The notes: generated by a model from the sequence alone, not told the origin. Positions 1-8,475 are shown, numbered from the stretch's first letter. The stretch is DNA of 11,375 nt from Planctomycetaceae bacterium (GCA_013360535.1 JABWBL010000065.1:1-11375), one strand, 5' to 3'. Program-made: numbers and translations.

Positions 1-585
1 GCGCTGCGCGAGCGCGCGACGCGATGGGCCCGCCACGTCCTGCGCGCGCATGCGGGCCTCGCGTTCGTCGCGGCGGCTGCGCTGTTCCTGTACTTGCTGC
101 TCCGCCCGAGCGCCTTCGGTGCGCGCCCGCTGACCGACGGCCTCGGAGCTCTGCTCGCCATCGTCGCCGTCGGCGCTGCGATCGATTCGCTGCGCAACAC
201 GACCTTGAAAGCGCACCGCGCCGCCCTCGGCGCCGGGCTTGCGCTCGCGACCCTGATGCTCGGCGCCTCCGTCGCCGCCGTGGATCCCCGCATGGCCCGT
301 TACGAGGATGCGCTGATCGCGCAACGAATCGGCGAACGCGCTCCCCACGAGCATCACCTCTACCTCCTGAGCGGCAACACGCAGGTGCTCACCTACTACG
401 CCGATCGCTGCGTCGAACAGGTGACGCTGGAACAACTCTCCGCGAACCTGGCGACCCTCCCCGACGCACTCGTGCTCGGTACAGCCGACGAGATCCGCGC
501 CTCGCAACTGCACGGCGACGTCATCCTCCGAAGCCAGCTCGCCGACGACACGTTCGTGCTGCTCGACCTCGAGCGTCCGCGCTGA
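1..585 (+). CDS. Membrane protein, C-terminal part (5' end outside window)
   Basis: The reading frame is open from the first base, so the gene is truncated by the window edge; 194 residues are visible and the stop is TGA at 583-585. The visible part has three hydrophobic stretches, at about residues 18-34, 43-62 and 74-94, likely membrane helices. A soluble tail of about 100 residues follows, with an HHLYLLSGNTQVLTYYADRC segment. Several hydrophobic helices followed by a soluble C-terminal domain is the layout of ArnT/PMT-type (GT39) glycosyltransferases, which use lipid-linked sugars. That is only a guess from topology, because the catalytic N-terminal part is missing. It converges on the sigma-factor fusion gene with a gap of 42 bases. 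An internal ATG at 94 would remove the first helix and is unlikely to be the true start. Confidence 0.7.
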   Translation, partial: ALRERATRWARHVLRAHAGLAFVAAAALFLYLLLRPSAFGARPLTDGLGALLAIVAVGAAIDSLRNTTLKAHRAALGAGLALATLMLGASVAAVDPRMARYEDALIAQRIGERAPHEHHLYLLSGNTQVLTYYADRCVEQVTLEQLSANLATLPDALVLGTADEIRASQLHGDVILRSQLADDTFVLLDLERPR

Positions 586-627
586 CTTGACGCTCGCGAG
601 AAACGACGGACTGCACTCCGCGGAACG

Positions 628-3366
628 TCAGTTCGAGCGCCGCACGACGAGCTGCAGCGCCGCAGCTCCGACGTTGAGACCAGTCCAGGTTCCCAAGTAG
701 CGGCTGTCGCCGTCCGATTTCACGGCCCGCAGCGTGTACCCGACGTCCACCGGCAAGCGGAACTCGAACTCGCCGCGCTCGTCGGTCCGCGAGCCTCCCA
801 CACCGAAACCGTCGAGGGGCTCGTCGTCCTCGAAGATCCCCACCCAGGCGTTCTGGCACGGCGAACCGTCTTCCAGCACCAGCCGCCCGCGCAGGAGGCC
901 CGAGGGCCGCAAGCGCAGCGTGACGTCGCGTTCACCCGACTTGACGCCACGGAAACGCTGGACCGCAAGTTGCGGTGCTGCGGTCTGTGCGGCGAGCTGG
1001 GGCCCCACGGCCAGCGTGAGCGGAACGTCCGGCAAGCCGTCGAGCACGAAGCGACCGGCCGCGTCGGTGAACGTATAGGTGAGTCGCGAGTTGGGATCGT
1101 TCAGGGCACACACCTCGACCGTGGCGGCGAACAACGGGACGCCGTGTTCGTCGAGCACACGTCCGGCGATCGTCCCATCGGCCCGGAGCACGAGCTCGCC
1201 GAGTTCACGGCGCTCGCCGTCCGCCAGTTCCAGCGGCAGTTCGAGGTTTGCGCCCGCGAAGCCCTTGCGCGTGACCGACACCGTCCACGAACCCGCGCAC
1301 AGGTCGCCCAACGTGAACGAACCGTCGCCGCGCGTGAGCGCGCTGACCCACGGCCTGCCCCAGTGGCCGAACTCGAGCCCGCCGTCGCGCGTCCGGTCGG
1401 CGTTGCAACCCGCCGCCTGCACACTCCAGCCTTCGAGCGCTCGGCCGTGTTCGTCGACGACGCGCCCCACGAGCAGCGTGGCGGGCTCGAGCCGGAAGGG
1501 ATCGAGTTGGAAGCGCTCTCCGGTCGCATCGGCTGGCGGCAGATCGTAGAGCCGCGTGCCAAATCCCGGCTTCGAGATGCGCAAGGTCGCGTCGAGCTCG
1601 AGGCGCAGCGGCGGCAGCTCAAAATGCCCGTCGCGGCCGGTGCGCACCGAACGCTGGACGATGTCCACACCTCGCGCCTGCACCTCTACCCGTGCATCGG
1701 CGAGCGGCGTTCCGTTCGCATCGACGACACTACCGCGCGCCGTGCGGCCCTTCTCCAGCAGGAACTCCACGTGCGCCACGCCGGCGTCGAGCCTGACGTC
1801 GGGAACGACGCCGTCGGCGTAACCGCTCGCGCGCGCGTAGAGCGAGCTCCAGCGTGCGGATCCGGGTTCGAACCCGGGCAACGCAAATCGCCCCTCGGCG
1901 TCGGTGCGGACCGCGCGCTCTCCAAACTCGTCGTCGGTGACCCACGCGCCTTCGATCGGCCGCAACGTGCGCCCGTCCCGCACGACACCTTCCGCGCGCC
2001 CGCCCCGTTCGATCACAAGATCGAGCACCGTCGCGCTGCCTTCGACAATCGTCACGACACCGCTCAGCGGAAGCCCGTCGAGCGGCTTGACGGTCACGCG
2101 CCAACCTCCGACGGGCGCGGGGAGCAATTCGTAACGCCCACTCTCGTCGCTGGACGCGAGCCAGTGATGGTTCAGGTCTCCGAAATACAGGAACGGCGTG
2201 AGTTCGAGCCGCGCGCGTCGCACCGGAGCGCCATCGGGAAAACGCAACTGGCCCGAGAGCGACGCCTGCTGCGGCAAGACGATCTCGAGCGGAACTCCGG
2301 GCGCACACTGCGACTGCGCCGCCGGAGAGTACCCCTTCGCCGCAGCGTGGAGTTCGTACCCGTGCCCACGCTGGAGCTTGACCTCGAAGCGCCCCTCGCC
2401 GTCGGTCGTGAGCCGTGCGACCTGCGTCTGCTCGGCGGGCTCACGATCGCCGCCGATTTCCGACGACGCCCGCGGCCACACGCTCACGCTTGCGCCCGGG
2501 ATTCCGACGCCCGCGCGGTTGGTGACCCGGCCTCCGAGCACACGCTCGAGATCACGCGCTTCACTCGCCGGAACGGCCTCGGGCTCGGCCGTCGGCGAAA
2601 CACGCGCCGATTCCGCGTGCGCTCCCGCAGGAGGAACTTCCTTGTCCCGCGGACGCTGCACGCGCTCCGAACTCGTGGCACTCGCGAGCGTTTCGAGATC
2701 GGGCGTGGCCTGCCAGCGCCAGACGCACAGGCCCAGCAGCACGAGCACGACAGCGGCGACGGTGAACTTCAGTTTCACTAGGGTGACTCCGAACCACGCG
2801 GGCAAGGAAACGAACGCTGGAGGCGCTACCAGCGGCGCGAACGCAGACAGCCACTCCGCGCGTTTTCCGCTGCAATCGTGGTCGAGCCGCTCTCGCAATA
2901 GCTGCAGCGCGCGCGAGAGGCGTGTCTTGACCGTTGCGAGCGGGAGCTTTTGCAGGTCCGCGATGCGCGCCGGACTCAGCTCGTCGAAGTACCGCAGCAG
3001 GACCGTCGAGCGGTACGGCTCGCCCAGCTCGAGCACGAGCCGGACCAGTCGCTCGTGCTGCTGCGCACGCGCGACGATCGCGTCGGGGCCGTCGACACGT
3101 TCGGGGCGCGCGCTGCGTTCCTCGCGGACTCGCCGATGCGCGTCGGAACGTCGGGAGCGCGCCGCGAGACGGCGCAGCACCGTGACCATCCAGTTGCGCA
3201 GGCTGGGCTCGTCTTCGAACCGATGGCCGAGCGCCGCGAGCTGCGCGTCCTGTGCGAGGTCGTCGGCGAGCGCCGCGTCGTTCACGAGTCCGGTCGCGAG
3301 TCTCCGCGCCCACGCGCTGCGCTCGAGCAGCGCCTGCGGGTCAGCCCAAGCCTCGGACGGGTCCAT
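628..3366 (-). CDS. ECF sigma factor fused to TM helix and carboxypeptidase-regulatory-like repeats
   Basis: A single polypeptide of about 912 residues. Numbering here is from an in-frame TTG at 3372; the ATG at 3366 is residue 3 and is preferred as start, and neither has a Shine-Dalgarno. Residues 15-82 look like sigma-70 region 2 (ADDLAQDAQLAALGH, then LRNWMVTVLRRLAA). Residues 107-163 look like region 4, with a helix-turn-helix (ELSPARIADL, then LPLATVKTRLSRALQLLRER). A membrane helix follows at about 203-219, then a Glu/Pro/Ala-rich linker (225-275). From about 277 to the end I count seven beta-sandwich repeats of the CarboxypepD_reg type, each with a 'G.V.D..G.P...A.V' start and a 'T...G.F.L' middle. 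Known of the families: ECF factors direct RNA polymerase to envelope or stress promoters and are normally held by a separate membrane anti-sigma factor. Inferred: the cytoplasmic sigma part is tethered to an external sensor or adhesive stalk and may need proteolytic release. Fusions of this kind occur in planctomycetes. No anti-sigma gene is adjacent. Confidence 0.88.
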   Translation of the reverse strand: MDPSEAWADPQALLERSAWARRLATGLVNDAALADDLAQDAQLAALGHRFEDEPSLRNWMVTVLRRLAARSRRSDAHRRVREERSARPERVDGPDAIVARAQQHERLVRLVLELGEPYRSTVLLRYFDELSPARIADLQKLPLATVKTRLSRALQLLRERLDHDCSGKRAEWLSAFAPLVAPPAFVSLPAWFGVTLVKLKFTVAAVVLVLLGLCVWRWQATPDLETLASATSSERVQRPRDKEVPPAGAHAESARVSPTAEPEAVPASEARDLERVLGGRVTNRAGVGIPGASVSVWPRASSEIGGDREPAEQTQVARLTTDGEGRFEVKLQRGHGYELHAAAKGYSPAAQSQCAPGVPLEIVLPQQASLSGQLRFPDGAPVRRARLELTPFLYFGDLNHHWLASSDESGRYELLPAPVGGWRVTVKPLDGLPLSGVVTIVEGSATVLDLVIERGGRAEGVVRDGRTLRPIEGAWVTDDEFGERAVRTDAEGRFALPGFEPGSARWSSLYARASGYADGVVPDVRLDAGVAHVEFLLEKGRTARGSVVDANGTPLADARVEVQARGVDIVQRSVRTGRDGHFELPPLRLELDATLRISKPGFGTRLYDLPPADATGERFQLDPFRLEPATLLVGRVVDEHGRALEGWSVQAAGCNADRTRDGGLEFGHWGRPWVSALTRGDGSFTLGDLCAGSWTVSVTRKGFAGANLELPLELADGERRELGELVLRADGTIAGRVLDEHGVPLFAATVEVCALNDPNSRLTYTFTDAAGRFVLDGLPDVPLTLAVGPQLAAQTAAPQLAVQRFRGVKSGERDVTLRLRPSGLLRGRLVLEDGSPCQNAWVGIFEDDEPLDGFGVGGSRTDERGEFEFRLPVDVGYTLRAVKSDGDSRYLGTWTGLNVGAAALQLVVRRSN

Positions 3367-3417
3367 GCCCAAGGAGTACCCGTGCTCTCGCGCGCGATGT
3401 CAACGAATGCGAATTCT

Positions 3418-3879
3418 TCAGCGCGGCTTGGGCTTCGCGCGCGGAGGCTTCGTGGCCGGCTTCGGTGCGCTGGGCTTCTTGCGGCGCGGCTTGGCGGATG
3501 GAGCGGCGGAGCGGGGGTCGCCGAGGCGCTCGTTGGTTTCGTAGGCGGCCTTGGCGAGCGCGCTCGCGACCTTGACGGAGAGTGAGTCGCCTTCGCGCAG
3601 GTCGAGCGTCGCCATGTCGTACTTGCCGCCGGGCTTGAGGCGTGGCTCGAGCTCGAGGAACTGCTGGCCGCGCCAGAAGCCGTAGAGCACACGCTCTGGT
3701 TCGGCGCGAATCAGGAGCGCGGGGCCGTTGTGGAAGTACACGAGGTGCCCCCACTTGAGCTGCTCCTCGAACGGACCGGCCGCACGCACGGTCTTGCGCA
3801 GGCTGCGGACGAGCTCGAGCCGCCAGCCGTCGATCGAGGCGACGTATTCGTCGGGCGTGTTCACTCCGGGCGTCTTCAT
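3418..3879 (-). CDS. DUF1801 domain protein with basic Lys/Pro tail
   Basis: 153 residues starting at the ATG complementary to 3877-3879. The DUF1801 (YdhG-like) fold covers about residues 8-118. Visible hallmarks are TPDEYVASI near the start, FEEQLKWGHLVYF at 37-49 and the RVLYGFWRGQQFLEL strand region at 63-77. Members are small cytoplasmic proteins of unknown biochemical role. Residues 122-153 form a Lys/Arg/Pro/Ala-rich tail (RRKKPSAPKPATKPPRAKPK) resembling histone-H1-type or nucleic-acid-binding tails, so nucleic acid contact is possible but only inferred. The same frame stays open far upstream as an antisense shadow of clpB; the family match begins at the chosen ATG. The gene lies downstream of and divergent from the sulfotransferase, and 51 bases before the sigma-fusion start on the same strand, so the two minus-strand genes could be co-transcribed. 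No clear Shine-Dalgarno. Confidence 0.85.
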   Translation of the reverse strand: MKTPGVNTPDEYVASIDGWRLELVRSLRKTVRAAGPFEEQLKWGHLVYFHNGPALLIRAEPERVLYGFWRGQQFLELEPRLKPGGKYDMATLDLREGDSLSVKVASALAKAAYETNERLGDPRSAAPSAKPRRKKPSAPKPATKPPRAKPKPR

Positions 3880-4005
3880 TGGGCGCCAAGCTACCCGCGC
3901 GCGGCCCGAAAGTGCCGCCGGAGGGAATGCAACGCTCGCCCGCGCACGGATCCGCGGCAACCGGCCGATCCAAGGACACCCAGCTCCCTCACCGCGCAGG
4001 CCAAC

Positions 4006-4878
4006 ATGCAGAACTCCGCCCTCGTCCGCCCGAACCTGCCCCCGGCGACGCTCACCCCGCAGAGCCCGAAGATGCTGCCGGGCATGCTGCGACCCTTCGA
4101 GCGCTCGGACTTCGCGCCGCTGCCCAAGGGCTGGCGCGCAGGGCCGCCGGACTTCGTCGCCGTCGGCTGCGGGCGGGCGGGCTCGACCTGGTGGTGGTCG
4201 TTGATCGAGCGCCACCCCAAGGTCGTGCCCAACCGGCTCGGCCAGAAGGAGCTGCACTACTTCTCGCACTTCGGCTGGAACGGGCCGAGCGACGAGCAGG
4301 TCGAGGTCTATCGCGAGGCCTTCGCGGCGCCGCCGGGCTCGATCTGCGGCGACGGGACGTTCGCGTACCTCACCCACCCGCTCAGCGTGCAGCACCTGTG
4401 GCGCGCAGCCCCGGAAACACGGCTGATCGCGCTCCTCCGCAACCCGATCGATCGCTTCGTGTCGTCCTACGACCGCTTCCTGCGCCACCGCATGCGCTGG
4501 CTCGGCCTCGAGGGCGAGCGTGCGGTCGTGCAGCGCAATTACTCGCTGTGGGATGAGGCGCTGACGAGTTGCCTGTGCGCCGATGGCCTGCGTGCGGTGC
4601 AACGGCGTTGGCCGCGCGAGCGTTTGCTCGTGCTGCAGTACGAAAAGTGCCGCCTCGATCCTGAGCGCGAGCTCGCCCGCACCTACGAATTCCTCGGGCT
4701 CGATCCGAAGTTCGTGCCCGAGCGGCTGCGCGAGGCGATCAACAAGGAAGAGCACGAGCTCGCGGGGCCCGATGCGGCGGCGCGAGAGCGGCTCGTCGAG
4801 CTCTTCGAGCGCGACGTGGCCGAGACCTGCCGGCTGTGCCCGGAGGTCGATCGCCGCCTGTGGACGGACTTCGCCTGA
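4006..4878 (+). CDS. PAPS-dependent sulfotransferase family protein
   Basis: 290 residues from the ATG at 4006. The frame is open upstream to 3730, but that part would overlap the divergent DUF1801 gene and shows no family similarity. Two hallmarks of Sulfotransfer_1/3 proteins are visible. The 5'-phosphosulfate-binding loop is VGCGRAGSTWWWSLIERHP at residues 53-71, and the 3'-phosphate-binding motif is LRNPIDRFVSSYDRFLR at 144-160. The typical LLVLQYEKCRLDPE stretch follows at 207-220 and TYEFLGLDPKFVP at 226-238. Such enzymes transfer sulfate from PAPS to a hydroxyl or amino group, often on polysaccharides or lipids. The heparan-sulfate-like RNPxDRxxSxY motif hints at a carbohydrate acceptor, but the acceptor cannot be read from sequence. 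The CxxC pair near the C-terminus (CRLC, 275-278) could form a disulfide or bind metal. The gene ends in a hairpin terminator, so it is probably monocistronic. Confidence 0.9.
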   Translation: MQNSALVRPNLPPATLTPQSPKMLPGMLRPFERSDFAPLPKGWRAGPPDFVAVGCGRAGSTWWWSLIERHPKVVPNRLGQKELHYFSHFGWNGPSDEQVEVYREAFAAPPGSICGDGTFAYLTHPLSVQHLWRAAPETRLIALLRNPIDRFVSSYDRFLRHRMRWLGLEGERAVVQRNYSLWDEALTSCLCADGLRAVQRRWPRERLLVLQYEKCRLDPERELARTYEFLGLDPKFVPERLREAINKEEHELAGPDAAARERLVELFERDVAETCRLCPEVDRRLWTDFA

Positions 4879-4900
4879 ACCAGCGCCGAGAACTGCCGTT

Positions 4901-4923
4901 TTGGCGCCATCGGGCGCCAATTT
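4901..4923 (+). terminator. Hairpin terminator after the sulfotransferase gene
   Basis: A perfect 8-bp inverted repeat, TTGGCGCC at 4901-4908 and GGCGCCAA at 4913-4920, closes on a 4-base loop (ATCG) and is followed by a short TTT. It starts 22 bases after the sulfotransferase stop. The U-tract is short, so termination may be modest, but position and stem strength support a terminator separating this gene from clpB. Confidence 0.6.
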
Positions 4924-4957
4924 GACGCACACGCCTGCGTTGGCGGGGTCAGGAAGC

Positions 4958-4978
4958 GGCCTGGAGGCCCTCCGGGCC
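4958..4978 (+). promoter_or_regulatory. Possible leader hairpin upstream of clpB
   Basis: GGCC-T-GGAG at 4958-4966 pairs with CTCC-G-GGCC at 4970-4978 across a GCC loop, giving nine pairs including one U-G wobble. It lies about 50 bases before the clpB ATG, in the 105 bases between the terminator and the gene. No CIRCE element or convincing heat-shock promoter is visible, so the hairpin may be a leader structure or simply a by-product of high GC. Confidence 0.25.
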
Positions 4979-5028
4979 CGTTCGGGGCGATTCCGGCCGC
5001 TGGTACGGCGCTTGCCCTGCTCCCGGGC

Positions 5029-7578
5029 ATGCAAACCCAATACACCACCAAGGCGGCGGAGGTTCTTCAGGCGGCCCAGAAGCTCGGCGCCGACTCCGGC
5101 CATCCGGAGCTGACGGCCCAGCACCTCGCGGTTTCCCTCCTGCGCGAGACCGAAGGCGTGCCGGCGGCGGTGCTCAAGAAGCTCGACGTCGACCCGCGAG
5201 TGCTCGCGGGCGAGTTCGTCCTGCAGCTCGACAAGCTGCCGAAGACTTCCGGGGGCAACCTGCAGCCCGCGCGTTCGTTCATGGAAGCGCTCAACGAGGC
5301 CGGTGCGGCGGCGAAGCGCCTGAAGGATGACTTCGTGTCGACGGAGCACCTGCTGCTCGGCCTCGCGAAGGCGGGCGGGCCCGAGGTGAAGGGGCTGCTC
5401 GCGGCGCGCAAGCTCTCGTACGAGCGCATCGAGGCGGCGCTCACCGACGTGCGCGGCTCGAAGCGCGTGACGAGCCCCGACCCCGAGAGCACGTTCGAGG
5501 CGCTCAAGAAGTACGCGCGCGACCTGACCGCCGACGCGCAGGCCGGCAAGCTCGACCCCGTCATCGGGCGCGACACCGAGATCCGCCGCGTGATGCAGGT
5601 GCTCTCGCGGCGCCGCAAGAACAACCCCGTGTTGATCGGCGACCCCGGCGTCGGCAAGACCGCGATCGCCGAAGGCCTCGCCAACCGCATCGTCGCCGGC
5701 GACGTGCCCGAGCCGCTCAAGGGCAAGAGGATCCTCGCGCTCGACCTCGGCTCGATGCTCGCGGGCGCGAAGTTCCGCGGCGAGTTCGAGGAGCGCCTCA
5801 AGGCCGTGCTGGCGGAGATCGCGCAGGCCGAAGGCGAAGTGATCCTGTTCATCGACGAGCTGCACACGCTGGTCGGTGCGGGCGGCGCCGAAGGTGCGGT
5901 CGACGCGGCGAACATGCTCAAGCCGGCGCTCGCGCGTGGCGAGCTGCACTGCATCGGTGCGACGACGCTCGACGAATACCGCAAGCACGTCGAGAAGGAC
6001 AAGGCGCTCGAGCGGCGCTTCATGCCTGTGCAGGTCGGCGAGCCGTCGATCGAGGACACGATCGCGATCCTGCGCGGCCTGAAGGAGCGTTACGAGGTGC
6101 ACTACGGCGTGCGCATCCTCGACGAGGCGCTGGTCTCGGCCGCGCGGCTCGCCGATCGCCACATCACGCAGCGCTTCATGCCCGACAAGGCGATCGACCT
6201 GGTCGACGAAGCGGCCGCGCAGGTGCGGCTCTCGATCGACTCGCTGCCGCCGGAGCTCGACGCGATCGAACGCAAGGTGCGCCAGCTCGAGATCGAGCGC
6301 ACGGCGCTCAAGAAGGAAAACCGCGGCGACGAGGCGCGGCGCATCGCGCAGATCGGCGAGGAGCTCTCGGAGCTCAACGAGTCGGGCCGTGCGCTGCGTG
6401 CGCGCTGGCAGGCCGAGAAGGAGCTCATCACCGCGCTGCGCGCGGGCAAGACCTTGATCGAGAGCCTGCGCAACGAAGCCGAGCGCAAGGAACGTGAAGG
6501 CAATTTCGAGCGTGTCGCGCAGATCCGCTACGGCGAGCTGCCGCAGGCGGAACAGCAGCTCAAGCAGAGCGGCGAGAAGCTCGCCGAGATCCAGCGCGAG
6601 GGCGCGCTGCTGCCCGAAGAGGTCGACGCGGAGATGATCGCGAAGGTCGTCAGCCGCTGGACCGGCATCCCGGCCTCGCGCCTGCTCGAGACCGAGCGCG
6701 AGAAGCTGCTCCACATGGAAGAGCGCCTGCGCGAGCGTGTCGTCGGCCAGGACCACGCGCTCGTCTCGATCAGCGAAGCCGTGCGCCGCGCGCGTGCCGG
6801 CCTGCAGGAAACCACGCGGCCGCTCGGCTCGTTCCTGCTGCTCGGCCCGACCGGCGTCGGCAAGACCGAGACCGCCAAGGCGCTCGCGGAGTTCCTGTTC
6901 GACGACGAGAGCGCCGTCGTGCGCCTCGACATGACCGAGTACATGGAGAAGCACTCCGTCTCGCGCATGATCGGCGCGCCTCCGGGTTACGTCGGTTACG
7001 ACGAGGGTGGTGCGCTCACCGAGGCCGTGCGCCGCAAGCCGCACTCGGTGCTCCTGCTCGACGAGGTCGAAAAGGCGCACCCCGACGTCTTCAACGTGCT
7101 GCTCCAGATCCTCGACGACGGCCGCCTCACCGACGGCCAGGGCCGCACCGTCGACTTCACGCAGACGCTCGTCCTCATGACCTCGAACCTCCGCGACGGC
7201 GCGCAGCTGCGCGACTTCTTCCGGCCCGAGTTCATCAACCGCCTCGACGAGGTCCTCACCTACCTGCCGCTCGAGCCCGACCGCATCCGCGAGATCGTCG
7301 ACGTGCAGCTCGCGCGCCTCCAGAAGCACCTCGCCGAGCAGGAGATCACGCTCGAGCTCACCGGCGCCGCCAAGGAAGCCCTCGCCAAGGAAGGCTACGA
7401 CCCCGAATACGGCGCCCGCCCGCTCAAGCGCGTCATCCAAAAGCGCATCCAGAACCTGCTCGCCGACTCGATCCTGCGCGGCACCCTCTCCCCCGGCTCC
7501 CGCGCCTCCATCGACTGGCGCGCCGGCTCCTTCCACATCACGTCCTCCCGCCCTGAACTCGCTCCGGCGGGCCGGTGA
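5029..7578 (+). CDS. clpB: ATP-dependent chaperone/disaggregase ClpB
   Basis: 849 residues, close to the usual 850-870. ClpB is a cytoplasmic hexameric AAA+ machine that threads aggregated proteins through its pore together with DnaK/DnaJ/GrpE. Domains: Clp_N repeats at about 1-145. NBD1 has Walker A GDPGVGKT (204-211), Walker B ILFIDE (272-277), sensor T312/T313 and arginines R329/R330. The coiled-coil middle domain (about 406-525) distinguishes ClpB from ClpA/ClpC. NBD2 has Walker A GPTGVGKT (606-613), Walker B LLLDE (675-679), sensor TSN (718-720), FRPEFINR (731-738) and sensor-2 GAR (795-797). Pore loop 1 carries Phe249 where E. coli ClpB has Tyr; pore loop 2 keeps Tyr654. There is no IGF/IGL-type ClpP loop, as expected of ClpB. 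The TSN-to-FRPEF stretch is about 19 residues shorter than in E. coli ClpB as I recall it. No Shine-Dalgarno precedes the ATG at 5029, but the N-domain starts there. An internal piece is copied at 9229-9453. Confidence 0.97.
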   Translation: MQTQYTTKAAEVLQAAQKLGADSGHPELTAQHLAVSLLRETEGVPAAVLKKLDVDPRVLAGEFVLQLDKLPKTSGGNLQPARSFMEALNEAGAAAKRLKDDFVSTEHLLLGLAKAGGPEVKGLLAARKLSYERIEAALTDVRGSKRVTSPDPESTFEALKKYARDLTADAQAGKLDPVIGRDTEIRRVMQVLSRRRKNNPVLIGDPGVGKTAIAEGLANRIVAGDVPEPLKGKRILALDLGSMLAGAKFRGEFEERLKAVLAEIAQAEGEVILFIDELHTLVGAGGAEGAVDAANMLKPALARGELHCIGATTLDEYRKHVEKDKALERRFMPVQVGEPSIEDTIAILRGLKERYEVHYGVRILDEALVSAARLADRHITQRFMPDKAIDLVDEAAAQVRLSIDSLPPELDAIERKVRQLEIERTALKKENRGDEARRIAQIGEELSELNESGRALRARWQAEKELITALRAGKTLIESLRNEAERKEREGNFERVAQIRYGELPQAEQQLKQSGEKLAEIQREGALLPEEVDAEMIAKVVSRWTGIPASRLLETEREKLLHMEERLRERVVGQDHALVSISEAVRRARAGLQETTRPLGSFLLLGPTGVGKTETAKALAEFLFDDESAVVRLDMTEYMEKHSVSRMIGAPPGYVGYDEGGALTEAVRRKPHSVLLLDEVEKAHPDVFNVLLQILDDGRLTDGQGRTVDFTQTLVLMTSNLRDGAQLRDFFRPEFINRLDEVLTYLPLEPDRIREIVDVQLARLQKHLAEQEITLELTGAAKEALAKEGYDPEYGARPLKRVIQKRIQNLLADSILRGTLSPGSRASIDWRAGSFHITSSRPELAPAGR

Positions 7579-7582
7579 TCCG

Positions 7583-8470
7583 ATGGAGACGCTCGATGAG
7601 CTTCAACATCGTGCCCGTGTCGAATTCGTTGGCCGCGCATCCGTCCCGATCCTCCTTCAGACCGAGGACTCCCAGAGCCCGTGGAAATCGTGGGGATCGG
7701 GCGCGTGGTTTCGAGTGCCTCAAGCCTCGGGACCGGACCGGCTCTTCCTGCTGACAGCCGCACACGTCGTGCTCGACAGCGCCGGCAAACTGGCTGGCAA
7801 CTTGTTCGTCCCGGTGAGCCGTCCTGGCGCGACGGTCGGCTCTGACACGGTCCCGCTGCGAGCCGTCGGTGTCGCGACGTTCGTGACAGCGCACGACAGG
7901 TCAGGCCCCGACACTGAGCACATGGACGCCGTCGTGCTCGAAGTTCGACGTGATCTGGCGGATCGCATCCTGGCCGGTGACTGGGGAGTCCTCGACTCTG
8001 ACAACATCGGGCCGCACGCCGCATCCGAAGGTCTCGACGGCGTTCCCTTCTTGCTGTGCGGCTATCCCGAGCAGACATCCGCCAGCGGCCCCGGATGGGC
8101 CGCTAACGCACCAGTGCATGTCCTCGGCTCGCGATACGACGGCGATGTCACGATCGAGCACGGCTTCGATCCAGACATCGACCTCCTGCTCGAGCGTCCG
8201 GATCGGGACTACGACTCTAGCGACGCCATGCCGCCGCTCTCGCTCCGAGGTGTGAGCGGCGCACTCGTCTGGGCGATTCGCGCCGGCGACGTGCCTGGCA
8301 TCTGGCATCCCCGCCGCGGTGTCGTGATCGCCGGCCACCAAGTGAGCGCCACGCCAACCGGCTACATCCGCGTGCGCCGCGGAGTCGTGCTGGCGCGGCT
8401 CATCCAGCGCGCGGCCCCGGAGATCGCGGATGAGATCGAGGCTCGGCTTGAGGGGCGAGTCGTCGGCTGA
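7583..8470 (+). CDS. Trypsin-like serine peptidase
   Basis: 295 residues with the order and motifs of a chymotrypsin/trypsin-like (S1-type) peptidase. The oxyanion-side start is GSGAWF at 38-43, the catalytic His61 is in FLLTAAHVV, the catalytic Asp115 in HMDAVVLEV and the nucleophile Ser225 in LRGVSGALVW. A late beta-barrel segment, GVVIAGHQVS, covers 246-255. There is no signal peptide or membrane helix, so it is probably cytoplasmic, unlike HtrA proteases; PDZ domains are absent. Cytosolic trypsin-like domains of this kind occur as effectors in bacterial conflict systems, but no partner sensor is visible here. The ATG at 7583 is four bases after the clpB stop, with a GGTGAT stretch across that stop as a possible close-spaced ribosome site, so translation may be coupled to clpB. 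Codon choice looks more mixed than in clpB, which would fit recent acquisition. The natural substrate is unknown. Confidence 0.8.
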   Translation: METLDELQHRARVEFVGRASVPILLQTEDSQSPWKSWGSGAWFRVPQASGPDRLFLLTAAHVVLDSAGKLAGNLFVPVSRPGATVGSDTVPLRAVGVATFVTAHDRSGPDTEHMDAVVLEVRRDLADRILAGDWGVLDSDNIGPHAASEGLDGVPFLLCGYPEQTSASGPGWAANAPVHVLGSRYDGDVTIEHGFDPDIDLLLERPDRDYDSSDAMPPLSLRGVSGALVWAIRAGDVPGIWHPRRGVVIAGHQVSATPTGYIRVRRGVVLARLIQRAAPEIADEIEARLEGRVVG

Positions 8471-8475
8471 ATCGG

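Noticed and set aside
970..2781. 603-codon open frame on the plus strand opposite the sigma fusion gene
   Set aside because: It is Arg/Glu-rich with no domain pattern, and it is antisense to repeats that clearly match a known family. Treated as a high-GC shadow.
3730..4005. Upstream extension of the sulfotransferase frame
   Set aside because: It would overlap the divergent DUF1801 gene and has no family similarity. The ATG at 4006 gives a normal-length protein.
4922..4950. TTGACG resembling a -35 element upstream of clpB
   Set aside because: No acceptable -10 hexamer lies at the expected spacing, and the bases overlap the terminator tail, so a promoter cannot be supported.
3880..7536. Very long open frame on the minus strand opposite clpB, joined in frame to the DUF1801 gene (1372 codons in all)
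   Set aside because: It lies antisense to a well-conserved clpB, has no recognisable domain, and is explained by the strong GC codon bias of clpB. Only its last 153 codons (3418-3879) match a family.
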